DNA from: Welwitschia mirabilis
Lineage: Eukaryota > Gnetophyta > Gnetopsida > Welwitschiales
Reading direction: 5' to 3'
Length of the DNA: 50,769 nucleotides
NCBI GenBank assembly: GCA_051453625.1
Contig: JBOZIK010000001.1
Coordinates: forward strand, 66,269,211-66,319,979
The position numbers were made by a program, and so were the translations under genes. The notes under the pieces were generated by a model. That model was not told the DNA's origin. It was given only the letters and a program-made list of their open reading frames with translations, and did not search any database. Below, one piece after another: positions 24,462-35,569 of this stretch (the first letter of the stretch is position 1; every line of letters starts with the position of its first letter).

Positions 24462-24854
24462 TGTAATATTCCATTTTACTACTTTAAGATCATGTCATGT
24501 AAAAAGGTGTCATATAAGAATTATGCCAAAATCAATAAGAATAACAATGAATAATTTAGTAAAAATATGGTCTTTATTATTAGTAGTAGTTGATTATTTC
24601 TTGTCATTAGCTAATATCCCTAAACTAGTGGTAAAAGATAAAGCATGGACTATGACCTGATCCCCCCTCTTGGGATCCTTAGGGATTAGCTAAGATTACT
24701 TAAATACACTCAACCTATCTAACTACACCTAATGGCATAGGCTTAAGTAGCATAATGAAAAGACACAGTTCACATATTTGAGTCACATCCATTCATAGTG
24801 ATTCATTAGTCATGCTAACATAATTCTATATAACTATGAATCTAGAACATTACA
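24462..24854 (-). repeat. Element Q 5' LTR (393 bp)
   Basis: Partner of 14236-14635. On the minus strand it starts TGTAATGTTCTAGATTC and ends GGAATATTACA, giving TG...CA ends. It is followed on the + strand by the target duplication copy TTATG (24855-24859). Confidence 0.88.
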
Positions 24855-24859
24855 TTATG

Positions 24860-25580
24860 TTACTAAGTGGGTTAAAGCTTGTGCTTGCAAGAATAACGAT
24901 GTTCAAACAGTAGTGAAACTCTACTTAAAATACATTTTGAATAAGTTTAATTATTTAAGAATCTTGATTAGTAATGGTAATTCTCATTTTTACAATAGAA
25001 TATTCAACAAGCTTCTTATCAAAAATTGGATCATTCATAAAGTTATCACTCCATAGAACCTTTAAACTAGTGGATAAGTTGAAGGTCTTAATAGGGAGAC
25101 CATAAATAGCTTACAAAAATTAGTAAGTTAAACTAGAAAAGGTTGATCTTACAAGTTAAATGATGTTTTATGGGCATACAAAACTATAGATAAAACACCA
25201 TTAAAAATGTCAACCTTTATATTAGTTTATGATAAGGCTTATTATATTTCTATAAAACCTAAGCACAAAGCTTATTCAGCCATTACAAACATGAAGTTAG
25301 ATCTTGATATGAAAAGAAAACCTAGAAATATTTAATTAAATTTATTAGATGATCTTAGGAATGATGCTTAGATGAACATGAAAATAAATAAATAAAAATA
25401 AAAAATTTTCAAGATTAACATATCCTTAGAAAAACATTTTATGAAGGAGACTTGGTTTTTGTGTATAATTTGAGATTACATTTATTTCATAGAAAAATAG
25501 TCTCCAGATGGTTATGACCATACATGGTTAAGAAAGTATTGTTAAATTGAGTTTTTCTCATAAATAATTTAAAAATAATA
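24860..25580 (+). pseudogene. Element P: integrase, C-terminal part, after element Q
   Basis: Continues the core interrupted at 14235. It reads VTKWVKACACKNND, then LISNGNSHFYNR (family: ISD.G.HF.N, catalytic Asp now Asn), then a SG-VEGLNREIKSLQK block that keeps the catalytic Glu context, then LNDVLWAYKT (family: LDDALWAYRTA..TP.G.SP) and a K..SRW block near 25510. The spacing of the blocks matches Athila-type integrase. Stops interrupt every 30-60 codons. Confidence 0.85.
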
Positions 25581-25639
25581 TCCAATTCAAGGGTAATAGT
25601 TACTATCTCAAATCACTCTATCTATCCCTTCCATCTTCC

Positions 25640-28345
25640 TATGAGTTCATGAGATTTAATAATCTTGGTTAATGGCCTTTTTTAAAACTTTAGTAATAAT
25701 ATGACCTTCATTACCTCAAAGCTTAGTAAAAATTTTATAGGTTGTTTCTTTTTAGAAGAAAGTAATTTGTAATTATTAATTTCTTTGTTGAAGTTTGCAG
25801 CATTTATTTGAGCTCTCTAATTTATTCAGTCTAAAAATGCAGTTTTCTACTTTTATGATGTGATTGTATTTTAATATATTCAATTAGATGATATTTCCCC
25901 CATTTAATTAGGCTCATAAGACAATTAGCCTCTCATGTATTTATTAAAAAACAAAAAAGAAAGAAACTAGCAAAGAAATATAAGAAAAAACTTTTAAAGA
26001 TCTTATGCATATTATTTTATAGAATCATTATTATTGAATTTATTTAAATAAAATAGGGCTATGGATCTCTATTGATAACATAGCTCTAATGATTTATTTA
26101 TGGCATATTCAAATACACTAGAGCTATAAACTCTGATTAGTAATGTAGCATTTAATTATTCATACATAAATGTTAAATCTATTAGAAGGAAGTACCACAA
26201 TACTAAATGATCAATATGATCAAATGCTTGAAATAGTTATTCATAAAAGTAGAAGGAAATTCAAACACAATTAAGGTAGGATTAAAGAAATATGTTGATG
26301 TGACTTCTTTAGTAAATTTTAACTAGAGACTCTTTTACTACTCTTTATTGTACAAAATTTTATTATTAAGACTTTTCTTTGTTTTGACAATGAATTCATT
26401 CAAAATGTATAAAACTAAAAATTGGTTTATTAGCTTGAATTTCATTAGTCTCTTTTATTTCTAGGATGCATGATAAATTAACCATTCCACTTTTATCTAT
26501 AAATTTTCCATTTTTATTGACTATTTCAAGCCATATCATGTCATAATTTCATCTACAAGAAAGCACACAAGAAAGCATACTTGAATTTGTTGTAATATAA
26601 ATCCTTCATCCAAGATCTAATCTAGGTAAAATTTATCTTAATTAGTGATGAGATCCACTAATTTAATGGCAAATATTTGATAGTATTTCCATAAAAACCA
26701 AACTTTACAATGCTTAGCACACATCACTCTCTTATTTTTCATGAGCTTTGCACTACCTTTTAGCTCATCTCATAAGCTTGTGAGTGTTTATGTAACATAA
26801 CTTATATAAAAAACTTTCCAAACTAGTACAACCATCAAAATCTATGACTCACATCTCTACTTTTGTAAATAGCATCTTCACAACCTTCTCTATCATTTTA
26901 ATCTATTAGTAACATAATTTAATCTTAAAAAATTATTGGTTATCCATTTTTATTTACTTTTATTATTATATTTTATCTCTAACTCCATCACTCTTTTATC
27001 GCTTACTTTTTCTTCATATTTTATTCATGAGTGGAAGATAACATGCCTTTATTAAAGAGTGAATTTTCTCCTTTTTCCTTTCTTTCTATGCCATTTTTCT
27101 ATGGCTAGACTTAAAGATTATAATTAGTAATATCTATTGAAGGATGAATACACTTATTACTATCATAAGAAGATTCTAGAGTTTTAAAAATAATACCAGT
27201 TTGGATTATTACATCTTTAAGTAATTTACTCTTCTATTCATTACACTTCTCTAGTTGAAACTTAAGATAATGTAAAAGTGTTTTTTCAGGTAGAGCATCA
27301 TGATAATGTACCTTTATTTCTTATGAAATACTTTACTTATCATTGTGGAGCTTTAAATGTTGAGTATACTCCTAATAGAAAGGGAGCTCTAACTTAAAAA
27401 TATATTTAGAAGAACTATTTACCTCTCTATAGGTTTGTTATACATAATATTTTTCCTACTTCTTATGTAAACAATTACTATAGTAGTCATTTATATATGA
27501 TTAAAATTATCTAGGTATTCAATATAATGACATGCTCAAATACCTCTTTAGAACATCATTTTACCATATAGGCAATAAAAGCAACCTACCACTCTTATGC
27601 CTTAATTTTGATTTGCTTTATAGTTCATTTCTTCACACACTTAATTGATGGAATTATGATAGATCGCACATAGAGATTGTCATATCTCAAAAAGTATCCT
27701 AACTCAATAGGTTTAAGAATGAAGATTGAATTATAGTAGAACTTAAAGCAACATAGGAAGAATGATATCAAGAAGAAGTACCTCAAGAGCATTCTTCTTT
27801 CTTTTCACATGTTCCTCATTCCTCTTATTCTACATCTAATAATTTAAGGAAAGGCTAAGATCCTATTGAAGAGTCTTCACATGTATCTCCTTCTCCTTCT
27901 TATCTTACTTCTTTCACTTATCTTCCTTAACATATCTTCCTCTTGCCACGAGTAAAATATTTCTTAAACAAGTTCCAAGATCATAAAAAGATGGATTAGA
28001 AAACTTTATGGTAGAATGAAGAAGATTTTTAAGAAGTAAAAATAAATATCTAAGAAGTAACACATAATTGACAAAAATCTTAATAGACTAACTTCTCACA
28101 GAAGATCTGCTAGTTAGTACATTTTCAATACTTCGTTTCACTTTGTACTTTTTTTACATGCATAATTAGAAGTACTTACATTATTTTGCATTTTTCATTT
28201 GTTGAAATATGTATTCTCCTTTGATGTAATGGATTCCTAGCTCTAAGACGATGACCTTTTATGTTACCATTTGCATGTTAAATTTTTTCTTGACATTAAA
28301 ATTTTGAGGATAAATTTTGATTTGCTTTAGGGAAGAAGGAATTTT
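25640..28345 (+). pseudogene. Element P: region downstream of pol (env-position ORF remnant and 3' tail)
   Basis: Between integrase and the presumed 3' LTR, Athila/Tat elements often carry an extra ORF. Here 27290-27420 has a readable stretch (VEHHDNVPLFLMKY, then CGALNVEYTPNRKG), followed by RFVIHNIFPTSYVNNYYSSH, and 27870-27940 is Ser/Pro-rich. These suit that ORF in position and composition, but I cannot name it firmly. At 28300-28345 TTTTGAGGATAAATTTTGAT and a GGGAAGAAGGAA purine tract resemble the typical tail and polypurine tract of these elements. A 68-bp-period duplication (GAGCTAT...CTCT.ATT) lies at 26056 and 26124. Confidence 0.45.
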
Positions 28346-29148
28346 ATTTTTAGTTTTTTTACTTTTTATGTTTTAATAAAATTATTTAGATTAAATTAAC
28401 ATAAAAATTAGATAATTTTCCCCCCCATTAGATTTACTTATTACTTTAATGATTTCCACTTGTACATTTTTCATGTTATCCAACTTTATATAATTTTATA
28501 AGAGATTAGAAAAATATTGATTGGGGGATTTATTAACATGCAAAAAGATCTCAGGTAATCAAGGCCAATTTATTATGCTTAGGCTATTTTTTCATAATTT
28601 TATACATTTATTTTGATTAATTCTTTAACACTTATTATTATTCAGCATCTATATTATGATTTTGCAACTTTTTAATAGGATAAAGAATCGCTCTACAAAA
28701 TATAAGACCTTTATCCTTAGAATTCTAGTGGTGATGGTAAAAATAAATGACAAAATTAATTATCTTTTGAGTTTAACCTTCATTCTTACATTTTAAAATT
28801 CCCTTTGAATGATAAATTAATTAAGCCTATTAGTGAGCTAATCTGAGGCAACCAATTTTTATGTAACTTTACAAAACTTTAATCATAATCCTAGTTTTCA
28901 ATGTATAAAAGACTACCTTGGCTTTAGTTTTTAGGTTGTTAATGGCTAGATAATTTTTGAACGTCATTGAGAAAGCACGCACTATGTCCTACTTCTAAGA
29001 TTATTTTGTTAAGGAGAAGCTAGCACTTTAAGGCTAACATGATATTTTAATATTTCACTTAGATAGTTATCTAATGTAATTGTAGTTCTATTAATAAAAC
29101 AAATGCTAAATTTAGTTTAATATGGTTTATTAATTTCAAATGTATAGG
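28346..29148. other. AT-rich spacer, possibly the remains of element P's 3' LTR
   Basis: No coding match and no clear TG...CA unit. An LTR of P should begin just after the purine tract at 28340, but without a 5' partner it cannot be shown. A C8 run lies at 28420-28427. Confidence 0.3.
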
Positions 29149-30549
29149 TGTTCTAATGTCAAAGTATATATATTTAATAGGGTATTTTGAGTACTTTTAT
29201 AGGATATTTGAATAGGTTTAGATGGAGTTCTAATGTTTATGAAAAATCGATGGGACCATCATGAAAACATGCAAACTCTTGGTGCATTTGGAGGTATTAT
29301 AAGCAGATTCTAATAGCTAACATTCTATAGAGAAGCCTAATGATTCAAGAGGCTAATTTTCCTTAACTAAAGAACTCAGGAGAATGTTGTTCACATTGTT
29401 GACAAAATGATAGTTACTAGATGACCATACATTTTGAGCTGATAAAAATGCTAATATGGATCAAGGTTGAAAATAAAGAGTAATCTTTTGTTATGGGATA
29501 TCATCTTTATAATTATTTGGATGGCATTTAGGATCACAATTATTTTATATAATGAAGAATACAATTTATTATCTTTGTAAGGAGTCATGTGCCTTATTTC
29601 AATTACTAGGGTTTTAATTTTTTAACTTGTAAGTCTTATTTCTAAAATCTTTCATGTAGAACTATAAATACCCCATTAATATCACTATCAATTTACCGTT
29701 ATTTTTATACCTAAAATATTATGATAAGATATTAAAGGATAAGAGGTCCATCCTAGCTATAGAGAGGAGTGTCCTTAGTGTTATGCTATATATCCTCCAT
29801 TGATGTGCTTCTACTTTGTAAGTGGATCCCTTTATGATTATTAAAAAGGTTGATTCACTTCTATTATGTGCATCTACCTTATGGTTTATGTTGATTATAA
29901 TTTCATAACAACTTTATAATTGATATAGATCATAAGGACAACCTATGATAGGTTGATATTATCAGTTTAGTACTTGCATTTCAATTCATGTTACATTTTT
30001 ATAACTATAGTAATTGCAGTTATTTATATTCTATTTGATGTATCTTATAGCTTGTATTAATTAGGATTAAGTAACAGATATTTTCTAATTAATTTAGATT
30101 ATAAGTGTTGATCTTGGTGATAGCAGATTGATAGTCAAATAGACCTAGTATTTAGAATTATACAATTTGCATCTTATTTAGAAACATTCCATTAGCATTC
30201 ATATTACATTGTATTTTTTACATTGTTATTATTGCATTTACTTAAATAGAAAAGACTAAAAATACTTTAGTAAAATTAATTTTCTAACTCATAGCCTAGT
30301 GCCTTTAATGGATTATGACATTTGGATGAACTTCCAACTATATTAGCATGTGTTTTAGATAAGAAGTTGTGATTGACAGGATCTTTTTTTTTTTTTTTTT
30401 TAAGGACTTAAGGATTAAATAAATACATACCATAACANNNNNNNNNNNNNNNNNNNNNNNNNNNNNNNNNNNNNNNNNNNNNNNNNNNNNNNNNNNNNNN
30501 NNNNNNNNNNNNNNNNNNNNNNNNNNNNNNNNNNNNNCATACCATAACA
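29149..30549 (+). repeat. Element R 5' LTR (LTR1)
   Basis: Collinear with LTR2 (35570-36945) and LTR3 (42919-44287): it starts TGTTCTAATGTCAA (others TGTTGCGATGCCAA), shares the block GAGTACTTTTATAGGATAT, an ACTATAAATACC TATA-like box near 29660, the ATCATAAGGACAACCT block, and ends ACCATAACA. The 100-N run at 30438-30537 is flanked on both sides by CATACCATAACA, so it probably hides no true sequence. There is no polypurine tract upstream, consistent with a 5' LTR. Confidence 0.82.
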
Positions 30550-30570
30550 TTTTGGTGGCATTACAGGGAA
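30550..30570 (+). other. Element R primer-binding site (tRNA-Asp-like)
   Basis: TTTTGGTGGCATTACAGGGA lies immediately after the LTR end. It resembles the TTTGGCGCCGTTGCCGGGGA PBS common to Athila/Tat-type plant elements, with differences mostly of the C-to-T or G-to-A kind. Confidence 0.7.
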
Positions 30571-31139
30571 AGCCACAAGGAGCTAAAGGATTGTGACTAT
30601 ATCAGGTAAGTACCTCGGATCTCAATTCAGGTTATTTATTTAAATTATTACTATATTTTTATTTTAGATTTTATAGGTTTATTTTTTAAATTTTTTCTTT
30701 AGAGTTATAAAGCTCGGTTATCTCCTCCATCATCTAGATGGCTCAAAAAGATAAGATACTATAACTAAGGCTTTTAATTTCTTTTTTACAATTAGGATTT
30801 TATATTTTTAGTTAGTTTTGGTAGCATAAGAAATTCAACATTATCCCATCTGTCATCCAAACAACTAAGTGGATAACATTTACTTTCTATTTTTATTCCT
30901 TTTTTTCATAATTGATTTTTCTTTGTTTCTATAATTTGTTTTTAAAAAAGTAGTTATTTAGTAATATCATTCAAATGACGATCAAGATGATAGATTTTTT
31001 CACACTTTTCTAAGTATGTAGGAACATAATAAATTTTGGTAAAAAGATGAAATATTAAAGGAAATGGATCTTAACTGAGAAGAACATTAGAGAAGGCTTA
31101 TTCAACTACAAGAAAAATCCAAGTATGTAGACCGTCGGT
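30571..31139 (+). other. Element R leader with three imperfect hairpins
   Basis: Three hairpin-like segments of about 40-45 bp are spaced about 120 bp apart. One at about 30717-30760 has GTTATCTCC paired with AGATAAG. One at 30841-30876 has TTATCC paired with GGATAA. One at 30967-30993 has TATCAT paired with ATGATA. Matching hairpins lie in the leader of the S internal region (37618-37880). Confidence 0.55.
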
Positions 31140-32460
31140 ATGCAAATTTCAGGAATTGGAGAAGAATATTATTCTACTACTATTATTTTAAAATCAAAAT
31201 TTTCAAAACCACTTTGTAAAAATTTTCAAAATTCAATGCAAAATAAAAAACAAGTAGCTTCATCTAATATACCAATTATGATAGGAACATCTAATTCAAA
31301 TGTAAACATAACACTTAGAGATTTAATAGCTAATAGAAAATGTAAAATCCAAAACCCTTTTGACTTGCCTTCGAGTGATAATATAGGATTTATAAATTTT
31401 AATGCATACTCAGTATATCTTGAAGAACCTGATGAGGACTCATTTTAATGCCTATCTAACATAGAATACCTTATTATTACATCTATAAATGGAAAAAAAT
31501 GAATTAGTAATAGAACTTACATGGGCATCTTTCCTATCATACTTAGAGGAAAATCTAAACTTTGGCTTAGAACCATTTCATATAAGAGTTTTAAGTCTTA
31601 AAATAAAGTGCAAGGAGATTTCATTAAGAGATGTATGAGTAAAAGTACTATGAAAAAAAAGGAAAGAAGTTACTAACTTTTAATGACAACCTCATAAAGA
31701 TTATGCCATAACGTATGAGTGATTTCTCATAATTAATCATTCTAACCCTATTGATGAATTTTCTAAAGAATAGTTANNNNNNNNNNNNNNNNATGTATTA
31801 AATAATCAAATAAAACAACTTGTAGACTTTGCTTCTAATAGTAATATGATAAACTTATCTATGGATGAAGCATGAAAGTTATTAAAAGAACTAGTAGAGA
31901 TAAGTTAAAATTGTCAAAACCAACTTCTAAGGAGAATCAAACTATAATCCAAATCATAAGATATCTAAAGGAAGTAAGAGATGTAAGGAGGAAGATCAAC
32001 TTGATTCAACTAATGTAATTAATGATTTGACTACTACTTTAGAGAAGTATACTTAAATGATAGTTGATTCTAAAGTAGCAAATGAGAGTAATCCAATTTT
32101 AACATGTGACTTATGTGAAAATAACTCTCATTCAACAAAAGAATATCCATTATTACCAACATGTAAAGAAAGAATGTATGAGTAAGTATGTTCCTTCAAT
32201 TAAAGGCATTCCAACTTTAGAGATAAATTATAATATCAAAAAATGAAAGGATAATCAAATTTTCAATATTTTGAGAATAGATTTAAAAATTTAAATTTAC
32301 AACTAAGTACCTCTAACTTTCAGCCAAGTACTTTAAATTTTCAACAAAGTTGGATTGATTCATTTACAAACTCAATAGAGGAGTTAAAAAAAATGCAAGA
32401 AATAACTAACACAACCATTGAGAACCAAAGTAAGAAAATTAAGAATTTAGTGAATATACC
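31140..32460 (+). pseudogene. Element R: gag remnant
   Basis: An open frame from ATG at 31140 to 31448 (102 codons) is followed by broken frames that read as Athila/Tat gag: an I-LRGKSKLWL block near 31540 (family: SL.DKAK.WL), NKVQGDFIKR, then LNNQIKQLVDFASNSNMINL (31797-31860, family: +Q.V.....G....K...EA) and the zinc knuckle CDLCENNSHSTKEYP at 32104-32148. There the pattern C-x2-C-x4-H-x4-C has its last Cys changed to Tyr. A 16-N run sits at 31777-31792. The product would have been the capsid/nucleocapsid protein. Confidence 0.75.
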
Positions 32461-32769
32461 TTCATAAAAAATTTTGACCAATCGATAACCACAAGGGTCT
32501 TTTTCATTTTAAGATTTACTAAATTCAAATGAAGTTAAGAAGGATTGAAATTTAGTAACTAGAAGTGAAAATGATACAATACCGTTTACTCATAAGGTTT
32601 TAACTTCCAAGAATGATGAGAAAGATGAAGAAGAATATGATGTGAAATATAAGAAAAACATAACTTCTTTTCAACTTTAAAAGATAAGCCTACCATTAAA
32701 AATTCTTCATAAGAAAATAAAGGGAACAAAATAGCTACAACTTGGCTTGATAGGCTAAACATAAATCCT

Positions 32770-33415
32770 ACCTATAATGAATACTTAAGAACCATAATGA
32801 AAGATTTAAAAACCAACTTATTCTTTGGAAAACTCTTACAAGAAAATCCTAAGTATTTTAGGTTGTGGGAAGACCTAGTTAGAAGAAAAGAAGAATGTAC
32901 CATTCCTAGTAAGTTCTTTCTTATACAATCTATCTCTGACTTAGTCATCCAAAAGTGTCCTAAATTTAAAGATCCTAAGATAGCAATGGTAAGTATTACT
33001 TTCAAAAAGAACACGAGAATCAAAAAAGTCTTGATAGATATAGGAGTAAGTGTAAACATCATGCCTCTTCACATATGTAAAAGACTTAGGTTGAAAAATA
33101 GAATTAAACCTATATTAACTATCTTAGAATTAGCTAATAGTTTAATCAAGAAATCCTTAGGAATCATTAAAGACTTAGTCATTCAAATAGAAGAAGTATT
33201 CTATCCAATAGATATGGTTATTATTAAAGTATAGCATAATCAAGGTTATCCACTACTATCAAGAAGAGCCTTTTGTATAACTACATATTGCATCATTAAC
33301 ATACAAACTAAAATGATGGAATGTCACACAGGAAATAAAAAGTTAACTATTAGAGTTTTTGATGCTACTCAAAAAGATATGGAGATAAGTGAAACTAATA
33401 AGAAGAAGTTAAAAT
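32770..33415 (+). pseudogene. Element R: aspartic protease (retropepsin) remnant
   Basis: A 145-codon open frame (32797-33234) and its continuation in the next frame cover the Athila-type protease. CTIPSKFF is followed by VLIDIGVSVNIMPLHICKRL, where the catalytic D-T-G has become D-I-G at 33037-33045 (one C-to-T change). Then come ILELANSLIKKSLGIIKDLV (family: L.LAD.S...P.G..EDV+V) and FYPIDMVII (family: F.P.DFV+L). Past the stop, PLLSRRAF and IINIQTKMMECHTGN match the GRPFLAT...I+...G.......GN block. It is one of the best kept remnants here. Confidence 0.85.
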
Positions 33416-34316
33416 AACTTTATTTTTCTAACATTTCATAGTTAAAGAGAGATTGTTAATGTTACATGATGTAACGTTGAATGATAATCCAACTAAAATA
33501 AATAGTTTTAATTATGAGGTTGAAGAAATAAAACCTTTACANNNNNNNNNNNNNNNNNNNNNNNNNNNNNNNNNNNNNNNNNNNNNNNNNNNNNNNNNNN
33601 NNNNNNNNNNNNNNNNNNNNNNNNNNNNNNNNNNNNNNNNNNNNNNNNNNNNNNNNNNNNNNNNNNNNNNNNNNNNNNNNNNNNNNNNNNNNNNNNNNNN
33701 NNNNNNNNNNNNNNNNNNNNNNNNNNNNNNNNNNNNNNNNNNNNNNNNNNNNNNNNNNNNNNNNNNNNNNNNNNNNNNNNNNNNNNNNNNNNNNNNNNNN
33801 NNNNNNNNNNNNNNNNNNNNNNNNNNNNNNNNNNNNNNNNNNNNNNNNNNNNNNNNNNNNNNNNNNNNNNNNNNNNNNNNNNNNNNNNNNNNNNNNNNNN
33901 NNNNNNNNNNNNNNNNNNNNNNNNNNNNNNNNNNNNNNNNNNNNNNNNNNNNNNNNNNNNNNNNNNNNNNNNNNNNNNNNNNNNNNNNNNNNNNNNNNNN
34001 NNNNNNNNNNNNNNNNNNNNNNNNNNNNNNNNNNNNNNNNNNNNNNNNNNNNNNNNNNNNNNNNNNNNNNNNNNNNNNNNNNNNNNNNNNNNNNNNNNNN
34101 NNNNNNNNNNNNNNNNNNNNNNNNNNNNNNNNNNNNNNNNNNNNNNNNNNNNNNNNNNNNNNNNNNNNNNNNNNNNNNNNNNNNNNNNNNNNNNNNNNNN
34201 NNNNNNNNNNNNNNNNNNNNNNNNNNNNNNNNNNNNNNNNNNNNNNNNNNNNNNNNNNNNNNNNNNNNNNNNNNNNNNNNNNNNNNNNNNNNNNNNNNTG
34301 ATAAGAGTTCAACAAT
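33416..34316. other. Protease-RT linker of element R, mostly a 757-N gap
   Basis: 33453-33541 carries an acidic linker-type frame (NSFNYEVEEIKPL) as expected before RT. Positions 33542-34298 are N. Any frames called across the gap have no sequence support. Confidence 0.6.
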
Positions 34317-34586
34317 AGTAAATGATAATTACAACTTATAATTGAAATAATTACTCAACGATTTGACTTATACATTTATTTTTAATAACTCTAAGAAATC
34401 CTCGGTGATAAGTAAACATCTTATTCCTCAACAAGAATTCAACTTGATCTTACTTTTAATGTTTAAGGTAAATTCTTTTTCTTGGAACCATAAGGACTTA
34501 GCTGTCATTCCCTCTTTTATAGTTTATTATAAAATCTACCTTGAAGATAATACTAGACTAGTTAAATAACCCCAATGAAGGATTAA
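34317..34586 (+). pseudogene. Element R: N-terminal RT, interrupted by composite S
   Basis: A 68-codon open frame (34363-34569) reads TYTFIFNNSKKSSVISKHL, then FNLILLLMFKVN, then NHKDLAVIPSFIVYYKIYLE. This fits the Athila pattern L.YAFLG......VIIS..L...QE..LL..L..HK.A.GW...D+.GI.P....H+I.LE. The match ends at 34586, where a LTR start (TGTTGTGATGCC) begins; the rest of RT continues at 44293. Confidence 0.85.
34582..34586. repeat. Target-site duplication, left copy (ATTAA), of composite S
   Basis: ATTAA here and CTTAA at 44288-44292 bound the composite. Dropping the insert and one copy keeps the RT reading phase of element R. Confidence 0.75.
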
Positions 34587-34606
34587 TGTTGTGATGCCAA
34601 TTGTAG
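34587..34606 (+). repeat. 5' LTR start of composite S (20 bp before a gap)
   Basis: TGTTGTGATGCCAATT matches the first bases of LTR2 and LTR3. The 100-N gap at 34607-34706 removes the rest; the missing amount is unknown and likely more than 1.3 kb. Confidence 0.75.
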
Positions 34607-34706
34607 NNNNNNNNNNNNNNNNNNNNNNNNNNNNNNNNNNNNNNNNNNNNNNNNNNNNNNNNNNNNNNNNNNNNNNNNNNNNNNNNNNNNNNNNNNNNNN
34701 NNNNNN

Positions 34707-35569
34707 TTATTATGGTCTTATAAATCGCTTTCCCCATGGTCATGTTTTTTGGGATAATTCTTCATTTTTTAACTTTCCTCTATCTTTATACTCTTTTTGA
34801 CTACTTTATTTCTTTTAAACTTTTTCATATTTTTCATAATATATTCAAACATTTCATTTTCTTACCATCATCCCACATCTATCGTCCTCATGAGAGAGAA
34901 AATGACAGTTATTCTTTTTACTCTATGTAATCTGGGATGTCTTGCTTCACCTAGAAGGGGTCAAGGCATCTCTTTGAACTTTTTTCTGAGATATTAAGCA
35001 AAAATTTATAATTTTAAATTTAAAAGGATTATTTTGAACTTTCATAATACATATTTATGATGATTTGTTTAAATATAATTTCATGTTACTTGAATAAATT
35101 TCATAGACTTTATTTAGTAGGAACACAATAGCACACTCATAAAGTTTTCTTGCAACTATGTTTTAGATCATCTAAAGGACAAATTCTATATTTAATATTA
35201 TACCTAATCCTTTATAGAATACATTAATAAATGTTTCATGAACCATTTTTTTAATATTATTACTACTTAAGTTTTACATCACTCTCTTACATTATGCATA
35301 TACATTATCATTTCTAAGCTATCATTGTTACATTTTACGATTTTTGTATGTGTATGACATTCATTCGTTTTATGATGATATGTTTAAGTAGGGGGCTTAC
35401 GAATACATCAGTGGTTGTGTTAGTTAATGTATGTTTGATGTCTGTTCTTGCATGATAAAATTGAACTCAAATTCCATTTTTCTAGTTATTGATTATCTAA
35501 GTTAAATTGGCTCGTAACATAGTTGATTGCTTATTTTGTCAGGGATTAACAAGGCTAAGTAGGAGGCTG
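34707..35569 (+). mobile_element. 3' non-coding region upstream of LTR2
   Basis: Matches 42050-42918 in order: a TTTACTCTATGTAATCTGGG block, GAGATATTAAG, TTCATAATACATATT, GTTTAAGTAGGGGGCTTA, and a final AAGGCTAAGTAGGAGGC purine-rich tract at 35551-35567 just before the LTR. Short open frames here (for example 34736-34930) are T-rich and not conserved in the other copy. Confidence 0.75.

Larger units (their letters stand above)
14236..24854 (-). mobile_element. Element Q: nested Ty3/gypsy chromovirus-like retrotransposon, minus strand, about 10.6 kb
   Basis: Two similar LTRs (14236-14635 and 24462-24854) in direct orientation bound the element. On the minus strand the order is LTR, iMet-type PBS, long leader, gag, PR, RT, RH, INT, polypurine tract, LTR. 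A 5-bp target duplication flanks it, and it splits the integrase of element P. By eye roughly four in five LTR bases agree, so the insertion is old. It is longer than usual because of a 1.7-kb insertion in RT and a 3.5-kb leader that may hold further insertions. All coding parts are decayed. Confidence 0.88.

Noticed and set aside
32772-33062. 96-codon minus-strand frame
   Set aside because: It is the antisense shadow of the protease frame at 32797-33234, which carries the recognisable motifs.
33453-34315. Long open frames on both strands across the 757-N gap
   Set aside because: They are open only because N codons cannot be stops. Just the first 29 or so codons on the + strand have sequence, and those fit the protease-RT linker.
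34736-34997. Overlapping 60-70 codon frames downstream of the 34607-34706 gap
   Set aside because: They lie in the 3' non-coding region of composite S and are not conserved as frames in the parallel copy at 42050-42350.
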